From Pedobacter zeaxanthinifaciens (lineage in GTDB: Bacteria; Bacteroidota; Bacteroidia; Sphingobacteriales; Sphingobacteriaceae), in NCBI RefSeq assembly GCF_003313335.1, contig NZ_QMHP01000002.1, positions 310,001 through 374,000 on the forward strand: a stretch of 64,000 bases of DNA, given 5' to 3'. A program made the translations under genes and the position numbers. Of this stretch, positions 26,979-35,191 are shown piece by piece (the stretch's first letter is position 1; each line of letters starts with the position of its first letter). The notes under the pieces were generated by a model. The model did not search any database and had not been told where the DNA came from. It worked only from the letters and a program-made list of their open reading frames with translations.

Positions 26979-27009
26979 TTGCTTTTCAAAAAACAAACAT
27001 CTAGGTTTG
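26979..27009 (+). promoter_or_regulatory. Promoter of the phosphodiesterase-fbp unit
   Basis: TTG (26979-26981), a 20-bp spacer and TAGGTTTG (27002-27009) match the Bacteroidota consensus. The predicted start of transcription near 27013 places the heptamer array inside the 5' UTR. Confidence 0.65.
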
Positions 27010-27018
27010 CAGTTGTTC

Positions 27019-27053
27019 CTAACACCTAACACCTAACACCTAACACCTAACAC
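27019..27053 (+). repeat. Heptanucleotide tandem array (CTAACAC)5 in a 5' UTR
   Basis: Five perfect CTAACAC units are followed by a sixth degenerate CTAAAAT that runs into the ATG of the phosphodiesterase gene. The array occupies the position where a ribosome-binding site would sit. Confidence 0.9.
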
Positions 27054-27058
27054 CTAAA

Positions 27059-27550
27059 ATGAAGAAAATTGGTTTAATTTCAGACACTCACGGTTACCTT
27101 GATGATGCCGTTTTTAAATACTTTGACGACAGAGATGAGATTTGGCATGCGGGTGATTTTGGACCCGATGTTATTGCACCTTTAGCGGCTTTTAAGCCTT
27201 TGCTGGGTGTTTATGGCAATATTGATGGCGCTGATGTGAGAGCACAATTTCCAGAGCATTTGAAATTTAAGTGCGAGGAAGTAGATGTTTGGATTACACA
27301 TATAGGTGGTTATCCGGGGAAATATGCGCCTCAAGTTAAAAAAGAAATTTACACTAAGTCGCCTCAACTTTTTATTTCTGGTCACTCGCACATTTTAAAG
27401 GTGATGTTTGACGAAAAAATACAATGTTTGCATATTAATCCCGGTGCGGCTGGAAAACACGGCTGGCATAAGAAAAGAACTTTGATTCGTTTTTGCATTT
27501 CCGATGAAAAAATCCATACCTTAGAGGCCATCGAATTAGGAGATAGATAA
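27059..27550 (+). CDS. YfcE/MJ0936-family metallophosphodiesterase
   Basis: This 163-residue protein has the calcineurin-like phosphoesterase metal motifs in order: SDTHG (Asp9, His11), [19 protein letters not shown] and the closing SGHSH. It fits the compact YfcE/MJ0936 family, metal-dependent phosphodiesterases whose natural substrate is usually unknown. It has no export signal. Its ATG follows directly on the heptamer array, so there is no Shine-Dalgarno sequence. It lies 22 bp before fbp and the two are likely co-transcribed from the promoter at 26979. Confidence 0.9.
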   Translation: MKKIGLISDTHGYLDDAVFKYFDDRDEIWHAGDFGPDVIAPLAAFKPLLGVYGNIDGADVRAQFPEHLKFKCEEVDVWITHIGGYPGKYAPQVKKEIYTKSPQLFISGHSHILKVMFDEKIQCLHINPGAAGKHGWHKKRTLIRFCISDEKIHTLEAIELGDR

Positions 27551-27572
27551 CGTAAAAAGTACACTAAGTAAA

Positions 27573-28625
27573 ATGATGTCGGGTATTAAAACATTAGGTC
27601 AGTTTATTATTGAAAAGCAGGCAGACTTTCCGTATGCCAAAGGAGAACTCTCTCGTTTATTAAGGGATATTGGTATCGCCGCAAAAATTGTAAACCGCGA
27701 AGTAAACAAAGCAGGTTTGGTTGATATTTTAGGCGATGCGGATACAATTAACATACAAGGGGAGGGGCAAAAAAAGCTTGATGTTTATGCTAACGATCAA
27801 TTTATATCGGCATTAACGAGTGGTGGCGAGTGCTGTATTGTAGCTTCGGAAGAGGAAGATGATTTTGTACGCATTGATTCTCCAGTGTCCAAAAATGCCC
27901 GTTACATTGTATGTATTGACCCTTTGGATGGTTCCTCAAATATTGATATTAACGTTACCGTTGGTACAATTTTCTCCATTTATAGAAGGAAATCAACCGA
28001 AGGGCCAGCTACCCTAGATGACGTTTTGCAAAAGGGAACCGAGCAAGTAGCTGCCGGTTATATCATTTACGGCTCATCAACCATGTTGGTGTACACCACA
28101 GGAAAAGGTGTAAATGGCTTTACTTTGGATCCGTCTATTGGCGAGTTTTGTTTATCTCATCCCAATATGAAAATTCCTGAAGATGGCGTTATTTACTCCA
28201 TTAATGAAGGTAACTATGTTCATTTTCCGGAAGGAGTGAAGAAATATATCAAATATGCGCAGGTAGAGGATAAGGCCACCAACCGTCCATATACTTCAAG
28301 GTATATTGGTGCAATGGCAGCCGATATACACCGTAGTTTAATTAAAGGTGGAATTTATATTTATCCAACTACTGCTGCCTCGCCGAAAGGTAAGTTAAGG
28401 CTGCTTTACGAATGTAACCCGATGGCTTTGATTATTGAGCAAGCTGGCGGCATTGCATCTGACGGTTTAAACCGGATTTTAGATATTGAACCGACTGAGT
28501 TGCACCAACGTGTGGCAATTTTTGTGGGCTCGCCAAAAATGGTACGAAAAGCAGAAGAATTTATGGCCGAATTTTCGCCGGTGGAAAAAATTACAGAAAA
28601 ACTGGTAGAAACTAAATCTGCGTAA
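27573..28625 (+). CDS. fbp: Class 1 fructose-1,6-bisphosphatase
   Basis: This 350-residue enzyme hydrolyses fructose-1,6-bisphosphate to fructose-6-phosphate in gluconeogenesis. The class 1 metal and active-site signature is [21 protein letters not shown], with an upstream acidic SEEEDD segment and a later [19 protein letters not shown] region, here [15 protein letters not shown]. The length is normal. The start is ATG-ATG, so the protein could begin one codon later. It follows the phosphodiesterase gene closely. A LysR- or catabolite-type operator was not seen. Confidence 0.96.
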   Translation: MMSGIKTLGQFIIEKQADFPYAKGELSRLLRDIGIAAKIVNREVNKAGLVDILGDADTINIQGEGQKKLDVYANDQFISALTSGGECCIVASEEEDDFVRIDSPVSKNARYIVCIDPLDGSSNIDINVTVGTIFSIYRRKSTEGPATLDDVLQKGTEQVAAGYIIYGSSTMLVYTTGKGVNGFTLDPSIGEFCLSHPNMKIPEDGVIYSINEGNYVHFPEGVKKYIKYAQVEDKATNRPYTSRYIGAMAADIHRSLIKGGIYIYPTTAASPKGKLRLLYECNPMALIIEQAGGIASDGLNRILDIEPTELHQRVAIFVGSPKMVRKAEEFMAEFSPVEKITEKLVETKSA

Positions 28626-28718
28626 TAAAACGAGTTGTTTTTTAGGAGCATATAATTTTTACAAAAATTGATGAGCCAATGTATTAACTTAGTATAAAAA
28701 GATATTAAGATAAATTTT

Positions 28719-29237
28719 ATGAAATCAACAATTAAATCTATTACTTCAGTGATGTTTATGCTTGTGGTATCGTTTAGTGCCCTAGCACAACAAGCTAAAC
28801 CAAAAGCTAGTCCTGCGGAAAGTGCAACTGGCAAGGTGAATGGTGCCAATATTACCATCAACTACGGAAGTCCATCAGTAAAAGGTCGTACCATTTGGGG
28901 TGGTTTGGAAGCTTATGATAAAGTTTGGAGAGCAGGTGCTAATGATGCTACCACATTTGAAACTGATAAAGACCTTAAAGTAGAAGGCAAAGCTTTGCCA
29001 GCAGGTAAATACAGCTTCTTTTTAATCCCAAGAGCTAATGGTACTTGGACAGCAATTTTCAATAAAGAACCTAAACAGTGGGGCGCATTTAAATACGATG
29101 AAAGTAAAGATGCCTTGAGGGTTGATGTAAAGGTAAAAGCACTTACGGAAACACAAGAGAAATTGGTTTACAAAATAACCGCCAAAGGTTTTTCAATGGA
29201 TTGGGATAAAGTGTCTGTTCCGGTAAATATTAAATAA
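28719..29237 (+). CDS. DUF2911 exported protein
   Basis: This 172-residue protein starts with a signal peptide ([24 protein letters not shown]) and carries the DUF2911 domain: [46 protein letters not shown] and the [17 protein letters not shown] segment. DUF2911 proteins are small periplasmic or surface proteins of Bacteroidota with no established function. The gene is 93 bp after fbp and may be read from its own promoter, though no TAnnTTTG box is seen. A repeat element and a bidirectional terminator follow. Confidence 0.9.
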   Translation: MKSTIKSITSVMFMLVVSFSALAQQAKPKASPAESATGKVNGANITINYGSPSVKGRTIWGGLEAYDKVWRAGANDATTFETDKDLKVEGKALPAGKYSFFLIPRANGTWTAIFNKEPKQWGAFKYDESKDALRVDVKVKALTETQEKLVYKITAKGFSMDWDKVSVPVNIK

Positions 29238-29284
29238 CATTAATTCGGAAAAGTGCTACTTTCAAACATTGTCTATTTAAAATT

Positions 29285-29550
29285 TACTTTGTTTTCTTAG
29301 CTCGCTGCCGCTGAGCCCCTACTTTTTGACCGCAAAAAGTAGCAAAACTCTCGGTTGCCTATTTATTCAGCGCCATTTTGTTTTTAATGGTTTTCATGCG
29401 TGCTTCGCAGGTTTCTTTTAAAGGAAATGCTTTGGCTTATCGGTGCTACCCGAAAAATAGAAGACCGAAAATTAGTGTAACGGAGATTTGAGCGGCTATC
29501 GCTAGCAAATAGCTTATTTCTCTTGCGTCGAACTCAAGCTAAATTATAAG
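29285..29550. mobile_element. MITE-like element, inverted second copy
   Basis: Reverse-complementing this region reproduces the body of the 6997-7318 element: the blocks GCTATTTGCTAGCGATAGC, TAATTTTCGGTCT, TATTTTTCGGGT, ATAAGCCAAAGCA, GCAACCGAGAGTTTT, the TACTTTTTG/CAAAAAGTA hairpin and CAGCGGC-GCGAGCTA appear in the same order. It carries about 50 extra bases (near 29371-29421) absent from copy 1. Only the end next to 29550 keeps a recognisable terminal-repeat piece (CGAACTCAAGCTAAATTA); the other end has decayed. Confidence 0.65.
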
Positions 29551-29563
29551 CTTTTGTTTTATG

Positions 29564-29608
29564 AAAAGGCTGACTTGGAAAATTTGGTTTTTCGAGTCAG
29601 CCTTTTTT
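29564..29608. terminator. Bidirectional terminator between DUF2911 and TPR genes
   Basis: A 12-bp perfect stem (AAAAGGCTGACT with AGTCAGCCTTTT) around a 19-nt loop is followed by T residues on the plus strand and is close to symmetrical, serving both convergent genes. It lies just outside the repeat element. Confidence 0.85.
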
Positions 29609-29613
29609 ATGCA

Positions 29614-30360
29614 CTATTTGTTGACTAGCATTTCTTTTAAGGCTAGGCGTTGCCATTTCGAATTTCTATTGCGGGCATATCTAGGCAATAGTTTTATTTC
29701 GCTTCTGATCAATTGAAACTGTTCCTTCGCTTCCTGATTTTTACCTTCGGCTTTCAAAAACAGGCCGTAATAATATCTGGCTTCCAAAGAATGATGAACC
29801 CTGATGATTCGCTTAAATCCATTTTCGGCATTTTCGGTTTCACCTGCGCCAGCTAAAGCCCTAACGTAAAGCAACTCATCTTCTACAGTTTTAAGGCTGG
29901 TTGAACTTTTGCTCTGAAGTTTGTTAAAATATTGGATGCTTTCCTGATATTGCTCGTTTAAAAAATACTGGCGTGCCAACTGCATTAAAATTGCCGGGTC
30001 TTCGGCATAGTAGCCGTTTAGGCATTCTAAAGAAAGTGCAATGGCTTTATCATACTGCTGTTGTGCGGCATAAGCATTTGATAGACCAAGTTTGTTGGTA
30101 ACACTGTCGGACATTTGTACTTTGCGCTCCCATTCCTTGATTTCATTATTTGGGAAGACAATTTTAGAAATACCTTTTGTATTAGTGCCGCGTCTCAGAT
30201 CTGGCAAAAGTTCCATAAAGAAATAGGCGATGGCACCAATTAATGGAAGAAAAATCAATAAATAAATCCACTGATTTCGTCCGGTTTTAAGTGCGTGAAT
30301 TACGCCAATTGCCTGAAAAACAATAACGATGTAGTAATAATCATTCCAGTAGGTAAACAT
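29614..30360 (-). CDS. PLDc_N-type membrane protein with TPR repeats
   Basis: This 248-residue protein starts with two membrane segments (about residues 9-24 and 31-51) of the PLDc_N kind, including GRNQWIYLLIFLPLIGAIAYFF, followed by a soluble domain of about 190 residues with four or five tetratricopeptide-like helices (ALSLECLNGYYAEDPAILMQLARQ, YFNKLQSKSS and similar). TPR domains bind proteins, so it may tether a partner to the inner membrane. There is no phospholipase catalytic motif. It is monocistronic or follows rnhA at about 40 bp on the same strand, probably co-transcribed. Function is unknown. Confidence 0.8.
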   Translation of the reverse strand: MFTYWNDYYYIVIVFQAIGVIHALKTGRNQWIYLLIFLPLIGAIAYFFMELLPDLRRGTNTKGISKIVFPNNEIKEWERKVQMSDSVTNKLGLSNAYAAQQQYDKAIALSLECLNGYYAEDPAILMQLARQYFLNEQYQESIQYFNKLQSKSSTSLKTVEDELLYVRALAGAGETENAENGFKRIIRVHHSLEARYYYGLFLKAEGKNQEAKEQFQLIRSEIKLLPRYARNRNSKWQRLALKEMLVNK

Positions 30361-30399
30361 AAAAGCTCATTTAGGTGAGCCTAAAGTACTAATTAAGGG

Positions 30400-30879
30400 C
30401 TAAGAAAAAAATGAATTATCGTTTTTTCTTTCGGCTTCAAATACGGTATCAACAGCTAAGTTGGCTTTGTCTTGAGAAGCGGCCACCGCCAATCTGTCGC
30501 AGCGTTCGTTTTCGGGATGTTGGTTGTGCCCTTTAATCCATTGAAATTTAACTTGGTGCAATTGGTGCTGCTGTAGATATTGCAACCACAAATCTTTGTT
30601 TTTCTTATCTTTAAATCCCTTTTTGTACCAACCAAAAACCCAACCTTTTTCTACTGCATCTACCACATATTTACTATCGGAATAAACAATTACTTGCTGA
30701 CCAGGAGTTTTTAGCGCCTTTAGGGCCACAATTACGGCAAGTAACTCCATCCTGTTATTGGTAGTAAGCCTAAATCCTCCGCTTAGCTCTTTGTAATGTT
30801 TGCCAGAGCGTAAAATTACACCATATCCTCCCGGGCCAGGATTGCCACTTGCTGCACCGTCTGTAAAGATTTCGATCAT
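30400..30879 (-). CDS. rnhA: Ribonuclease HI
   Basis: This 159-residue enzyme cuts RNA in RNA-DNA hybrids. The four acidic metal ligands are in place: Asp in IFTDGAASGNPG, Glu in NNRMELLAV, Asp in VYSDSKYV and Asp in NERCDRLA, with the basic protrusion GWYKKGFKDKKNKDLW between. The ATG at 30879 (MIEIFTDG) is chosen because an in-frame TTG four codons upstream belongs to the minus-7 box. The TPR protein gene follows on the same strand at about 40 bp. Confidence 0.95.
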   Translation of the reverse strand: MIEIFTDGAASGNPGPGGYGVILRSGKHYKELSGGFRLTTNNRMELLAVIVALKALKTPGQQVIVYSDSKYVVDAVEKGWVFGWYKKGFKDKKNKDLWLQYLQQHQLHQVKFQWIKGHNQHPENERCDRLAVAASQDKANLAVDTVFEAERKNDNSFFS

Positions 30880-30888
30880 ATTCAATAG

Positions 30889-30896
30889 CAAAGCTA
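30889..30896 (-). promoter_or_regulatory. Minus-7 box of rnhA
   Basis: TAGCTTTG on the minus strand fits TAnnTTTG and ends 9 nt before the ATG at 30879, giving a very short leader. Confidence 0.5.
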
Positions 30897-30941
30897 AGTT
30901 TTATGGTGGATTTTGCCGAACACTGTGGAAAGATTAAAAGG

Positions 30942-30969
30942 CAAAGCCCCGATAAAAATCGAGGCTTTG
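30942..30969 (-). terminator. Intrinsic terminator after the tricorn-like gene
   Basis: CAAAGCC pairs with GGCTTTG, extended inside by GAT/ATC, around an A-rich loop. On the minus strand it is followed by CCTTTTAAT, a weaker T tract than the other terminators here. Confidence 0.65.
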
Positions 30970-30973
30970 TACA

Positions 30974-33900
30974 TTATTTCACCACTTTTAGCAATTCTGC
31001 AATGGCTACTTCCAATTGCTGATCTTTGCCTTTGTCTATCATTCCAGGCATATTTTTAACTTGGATATCAGGCTTTGTTTCATTGTTTTCTAACCATTCG
31101 CCAGCCTTGTTTTTAGCACTAATTGGAACTGATCCCCATCTAGTACCATCAGGTAGTGCTTCCCAGCCTGCAAAACTACAAGTTCCCGGTACTGGCATAC
31201 CTACCGTTTTTCCGATGCCTAAATCTTTATAGCCACATGAAAAACAATGACCATCACTATAATTGGCTTCGTTAAACATGGCCAGTGTAGGCTTAGTCCA
31301 CCTAAACGTGGGCTCAAAGCCAACAGAACGTTGTGCAGTTGCATAATCTAGGAATTTTTGTCCCGTAAAGAACATCGCCAAATCCGATACCAAATCGCCT
31401 CCACCATTGAAACGAGTATCTACAATTACCGCTTTTTTATCCGCATATTTTCCCATCATTTCCTCGTAAACACTACGATATGGGCCATCACTCATGCCAG
31501 GGATATGCACATAACCAAGTTGTCCCTTACTCAAGCTATCTACTTCTTCTTGGTTCTTTTTCACCCATCTTCTGTACAGTAGTTGATTTTCGGCGCCCAA
31601 GCTAATAGGCTTTACGGTCAGTTGCTGGCGCTCTTTTGTGCTAGGATCATAAATTTCCAGTAAAGTAAACTGATCTGCTTTTCTGTTCAAATATTTAGCT
31701 TGATCTTGATTAGCCTCAATTAACTGTCCATCAATTTTTTCGATAATCATCCCGGGTTTTACGTTAAACTTTGATCTGTCTAATGGTCCACCAGAAATAA
31801 TTTCGTCGATTAAAATTCCATCACCTTGATGTTTATAACTTGCTATTATGCCCAAAGAGGCGGTTGCATCAGCATTTGGAATGCTACCGCTGTACCTTGC
31901 GCCGGAATGTGACACGTTAAGTTCGCCCAATAATTCCGATAGCATTTCGGCAAATTCATAACTGTTACCAATGTGTGGCACATACTTGGCGTACGCAGGT
32001 TTCAATGCATCCCAATCAGCGCCATGCATTGTTGGTGTATAAAACATGGCTTTATTGCGTAGCCAAACATGTTCAAACATCGCTGTTCTTTCTGCTTCGC
32101 CATCAAATTGTACTTCGCCTTCAATGTTGATTTGCTCACGTTTGTTATTATCTGGATTGATTTTTGAAATACGGCCGCCGCTGAGCAGATACAAGTTTTT
32201 CTGTGCTTTGTCCCAAGATAAAGCACCGCCCATTCCATCCAGTGGGATTTCCATTTTTGTTTCTTTAGTACGCAAATTGGTGCTCCATAAGTTACTGCCT
32301 TTTTCAAAACTAGCTAAGTAGTAAAGTTTTTCACCATCTTTAGAAAGTACGGCATCACTCAGTGACGAAGAGTGAATGGTTAAACGAGCTTTTCTGCTAT
32401 CTAAGCCATCCCATTCAAAAACTACAGTAGAATCTGGTTTGGGAGCTGGTTTAGCTTTAGGATCTTTAGCTGCTGCTTTTGCCGCTTCATCTTTCGCTTT
32501 TTTCTCCGTCGCTTCCATATCTTTTAGCAAAGCGAAATCATCCTTACTGAGGTTGTAGCGTTCCCAAGCATCCTTGGTTAAAAATAGGCTATACACGTCT
32601 CTTTGAGATGAACCGCTGTTAGCATGGGCTTTCATACCATCACGGTTACTGAACCAAATTAACTGTTTGCCGCCATTAACCCATTTAGCACCGCCATCGC
32701 CGTAGCCGCTTTTAGTTAGGTTTCTCATGGCTTGTTTTCCAGAAGCGTCAAGTAATACAACCTCACCGTTTGACATAGTGGGACGGTACGTCGCTAACAA
32801 CCATTTGCTATCAGGACTCCATGTAAAGTACTGGTCGCCATCTTGCATGTAGTACAGCTGATCAGGATTAAGCAAGGTCACGGTATTTTTATTGCCTATC
32901 TCCATCACTTTTAACGATCTTCTGTTTTCTATGTAGGCAATTTTTTTGCCATCCGGCGATAGGGCAGGCATATAATTGTCGTTGTCATTGCTTACCAACG
33001 GTTTTTCTTGCAGCAAAGTAGCAGCAAAAAAGTAAGGCTCCTCTTTACGTAGTTTTCTACTTTCGTAAATGCGCCATTTGCCGTTGCGTTCGCTGGCATA
33101 AACTACCGACTTCCCATCCGGAGCAAATTCTACAAAACGTTCTTGTTCAGGGGTATTGGTGATGCGTTTGGTCATTTTTCCATCTACAGAAGTTACAAAA
33201 ACTTCGCCTCTGGCTATAAATGCAACTTCTTTGCCATCCGGCGATACCGACATTTCCCTAACACCTCCATTTACGCTCGCAAAACCGTCGTTGTTGGATT
33301 TTTCTTGGGTGTTGATTTTTACGTTGACTTTTTGCGGACTTGAACCAGGTTTTAAAGTATACAGTTCTCCGTCGTAACCGAAGGACAGTAAACCAGCATT
33401 GGAGGCGCTCAAAAATCTAACGGGAAATCCTTTAAACTTAGTGATTTGTTCGCTTTTTGCTTTTTCTTTTAAAGGCATTTTATGGATGTTGAAAGTGCCA
33501 CTTTCTTCACTCAAATAGTAGATGCTTTGTTCGTTATCTGCAAAAATGGGATTTCGGTTTTCGCCATAAAAGCTGGTAAGTTGCGTGTGTTGATCTGTTT
33601 TTCTATCATAAAGCCAAATATTACGGGCAATAGATGATTGGTGGTGTTTTCTCCATTCATTTTCGCCGCCTTTTTTATCGTGATAAATCATTTTGGCGCC
33701 GTCTTTACTGCTTTGAACAGCTTCTGCAGGAATGGTGAAAATTTGATTGATGCGGCCGCCTACACTTGGAACACTGTACAATTCTGGTTGCGAACCTGTA
33801 GGAAACTGACGGTGCTTAAAGGCATCTTGACGCGACGCTCCAAATACCACTGAACGGTTATCTGCTGAAAAACTGAACGGAAACTCATCTGTAGAGTGGA

Positions 33901-34213
33901 AGGTTAATCGTTTGGCCGAACCTCCGTTGCTATCCATTACAAATACATCGAAATTCCCGTACCTGTCCGAAGCGAATGCAATTTGTTTTCCATCCTTGCT
34001 CCATTGTGGCATAAAATCATGAGCTTCGTGAAAGGTTAGCTGCTGGGCAGTACCGCCGGTTGCCGGTACGCGGTACAAATCGCCTTTGTAGGTAAATGCA
34101 ATGCTTGTTCCATCTGGTGATATGGATGGATAGCGCATCCACTGAGGTTTTTCTTGGGCAAAAAGCTGGGTGCTCAACAAAAAGCTAAGTGACAAGGTCA
34201 GTGATTTTTTCAT
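30974..34213 (-). CDS. Tricorn-like S41-family protease
   Basis: This 1079-residue protein has a signal peptide (cleaved near LFAQ, residue 20), a large PD40-type beta-propeller (about residues 25-540, with repeats such as PSISPDGTSIAF, PQWSKDGKQIAFASDRYGN, PALSPDGKKIAYIE), a Lys/Ala-rich linker (about 565-590), a second propeller portion, a PDZ domain (about 820-880, VKPGMIIEKIDGQLI) and a C-terminal S41 tail-protease domain with VIVDTRFNGGGDLV. The presumed nucleophile is the Ser of NYSDGHCF. Tricorn relatives degrade peptides; this one would act in the periplasm. It reads alone, ending in a terminator. Confidence 0.9.
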   Translation of the reverse strand: MKKSLTLSLSFLLSTQLFAQEKPQWMRYPSISPDGTSIAFTYKGDLYRVPATGGTAQQLTFHEAHDFMPQWSKDGKQIAFASDRYGNFDVFVMDSNGGSAKRLTFHSTDEFPFSFSADNRSVVFGASRQDAFKHRQFPTGSQPELYSVPSVGGRINQIFTIPAEAVQSSKDGAKMIYHDKKGGENEWRKHHQSSIARNIWLYDRKTDQHTQLTSFYGENRNPIFADNEQSIYYLSEESGTFNIHKMPLKEKAKSEQITKFKGFPVRFLSASNAGLLSFGYDGELYTLKPGSSPQKVNVKINTQEKSNNDGFASVNGGVREMSVSPDGKEVAFIARGEVFVTSVDGKMTKRITNTPEQERFVEFAPDGKSVVYASERNGKWRIYESRKLRKEEPYFFAATLLQEKPLVSNDNDNYMPALSPDGKKIAYIENRRSLKVMEIGNKNTVTLLNPDQLYYMQDGDQYFTWSPDSKWLLATYRPTMSNGEVVLLDASGKQAMRNLTKSGYGDGGAKWVNGGKQLIWFSNRDGMKAHANSGSSQRDVYSLFLTKDAWERYNLSKDDFALLKDMEATEKKAKDEAAKAAAKDPKAKPAPKPDSTVVFEWDGLDSRKARLTIHSSSLSDAVLSKDGEKLYYLASFEKGSNLWSTNLRTKETKMEIPLDGMGGALSWDKAQKNLYLLSGGRISKINPDNNKREQINIEGEVQFDGEAERTAMFEHVWLRNKAMFYTPTMHGADWDALKPAYAKYVPHIGNSYEFAEMLSELLGELNVSHSGARYSGSIPNADATASLGIIASYKHQGDGILIDEIISGGPLDRSKFNVKPGMIIEKIDGQLIEANQDQAKYLNRKADQFTLLEIYDPSTKERQQLTVKPISLGAENQLLYRRWVKKNQEEVDSLSKGQLGYVHIPGMSDGPYRSVYEEMMGKYADKKAVIVDTRFNGGGDLVSDLAMFFTGQKFLDYATAQRSVGFEPTFRWTKPTLAMFNEANYSDGHCFSCGYKDLGIGKTVGMPVPGTCSFAGWEALPDGTRWGSVPISAKNKAGEWLENNETKPDIQVKNMPGMIDKGKDQQLEVAIAELLKVVK

Positions 34214-34405
34214 AAAATGATTAGGTTTATTTTAATGCTAAAATAACAGATAGTTTGCTGCAACTAAGTAACAATAATGATGTTTGTGCCCGAAAGCTAA
34301 AAAAAGTGATTTTGGCACATTTTTGAATTGCCACGGCTGTAATAATACATGGTATTGTTTGAGTAAAAGGTTTGGGTTAAACCTGGTTACACACATTACC
34401 ACCCA

Positions 34406-35131
34406 CTAAAGTAAAGACTTGTTTTGAAAAGCGTAATTGCCTATTGATTTGAATAAGAATCCGTTGGTTACGATTTTTGTAAGCTCATTTAAGTGCTGCT
34501 CATGATGAAGGTCGGTGCCGGCAAAGTCGTACCATTTTTTACTTAGCATATATTCAGCAAACAGACGAATATCTTTCCCATAATAGCCGCTTACCGATAA
34601 TAAATTCAATTGAAAAAAAACATTACGTTCTTTTAAACGGCTAAGTCTATCATGGTTTTTATAATAATTGAGGTAACGTTCTGGATGCGCTAAGATTACT
34701 TTAAAGCCCTTTATCTGTAAATCAAAGATGATTTGCTCAAGGTTTCTAACTTCAGAAGCATAAGGGATTTCTATCAGCAAGTAGTTATCGGCAATGCACA
34801 GCAATTGGTCATTGGCCTTAAAATTATCGTCAACAAAATATTCCGCTGCGGCAGAGATTTTGTGGCTTGCTATTGCCAAAGTTTCAGCCGACTGAACTTT
34901 GTTTAAAGCGCTGGATATGGTTATCGGCGTGTTGGGATATAAATCTGGATAAATGTGAGGGGTGCAAATAAAGTTTTCCACCCCTAAATTTTTCAAGCTT
35001 TTAATGAAATTTAACGACTGCTGTAGATCTGCTGCTCCGTCGTCAATTTCTGGTAATAAATGGTTGTGAATATCAACACCTAGCCAATTGAGGTCATCTG
35101 TAATTTGCTTTTTTTTAAAGAAAGAAATCAT
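34406..35131 (-). CDS. PHP-type tyrosine-protein phosphatase (CpsB/YwqE-like)
   Basis: This 241-residue protein has the PHP metal-binding start DIHNHLLPEIDDGA, followed by CTPHIYPDLYPNTP, a YFVDDNF segment, LAHPERYLNYY and a closing GTDLHHEQHL, the metal ligands of CpsB/YwqE phosphatases. These enzymes remove phosphate from the tyrosine cluster of Wzc-type kinases, such as the one at 38047, and so tune polysaccharide chain length or export. It lies 60 bp after the dehydrogenase gene on the same strand and both are divergent from the kinase operon. It has no export signal. Confidence 0.92.
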   Translation of the reverse strand: MISFFKKKQITDDLNWLGVDIHNHLLPEIDDGAADLQQSLNFIKSLKNLGVENFICTPHIYPDLYPNTPITISSALNKVQSAETLAIASHKISAAAEYFVDDNFKANDQLLCIADNYLLIEIPYASEVRNLEQIIFDLQIKGFKVILAHPERYLNYYKNHDRLSRLKERNVFFQLNLLSVSGYYGKDIRLFAEYMLSKKWYDFAGTDLHHEQHLNELTKIVTNGFLFKSIGNYAFQNKSLL

Positions 35132-35191
35132 TTTACATGAAGCTAAGTGTTTAAACTCAATTATCTATGCTGTACTCATTTTGTGCTGTTC

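Noticed and set aside
27019..27053. CRISPR-like appearance of the heptamer array and of the repeat field at 26565-26880
   Set aside because: No repeat-spacer periodicity of the right size and no cas genes.
28406..28861. Minus-strand open frame of 151 codons opposite fbp and DUF2911
   Set aside because: It is antisense to two well-supported genes and has no protein features of its own.
29614..30360. Phospholipase D
   Set aside because: Only the small PLDc_N membrane region is present; the HKD catalytic motifs are absent.
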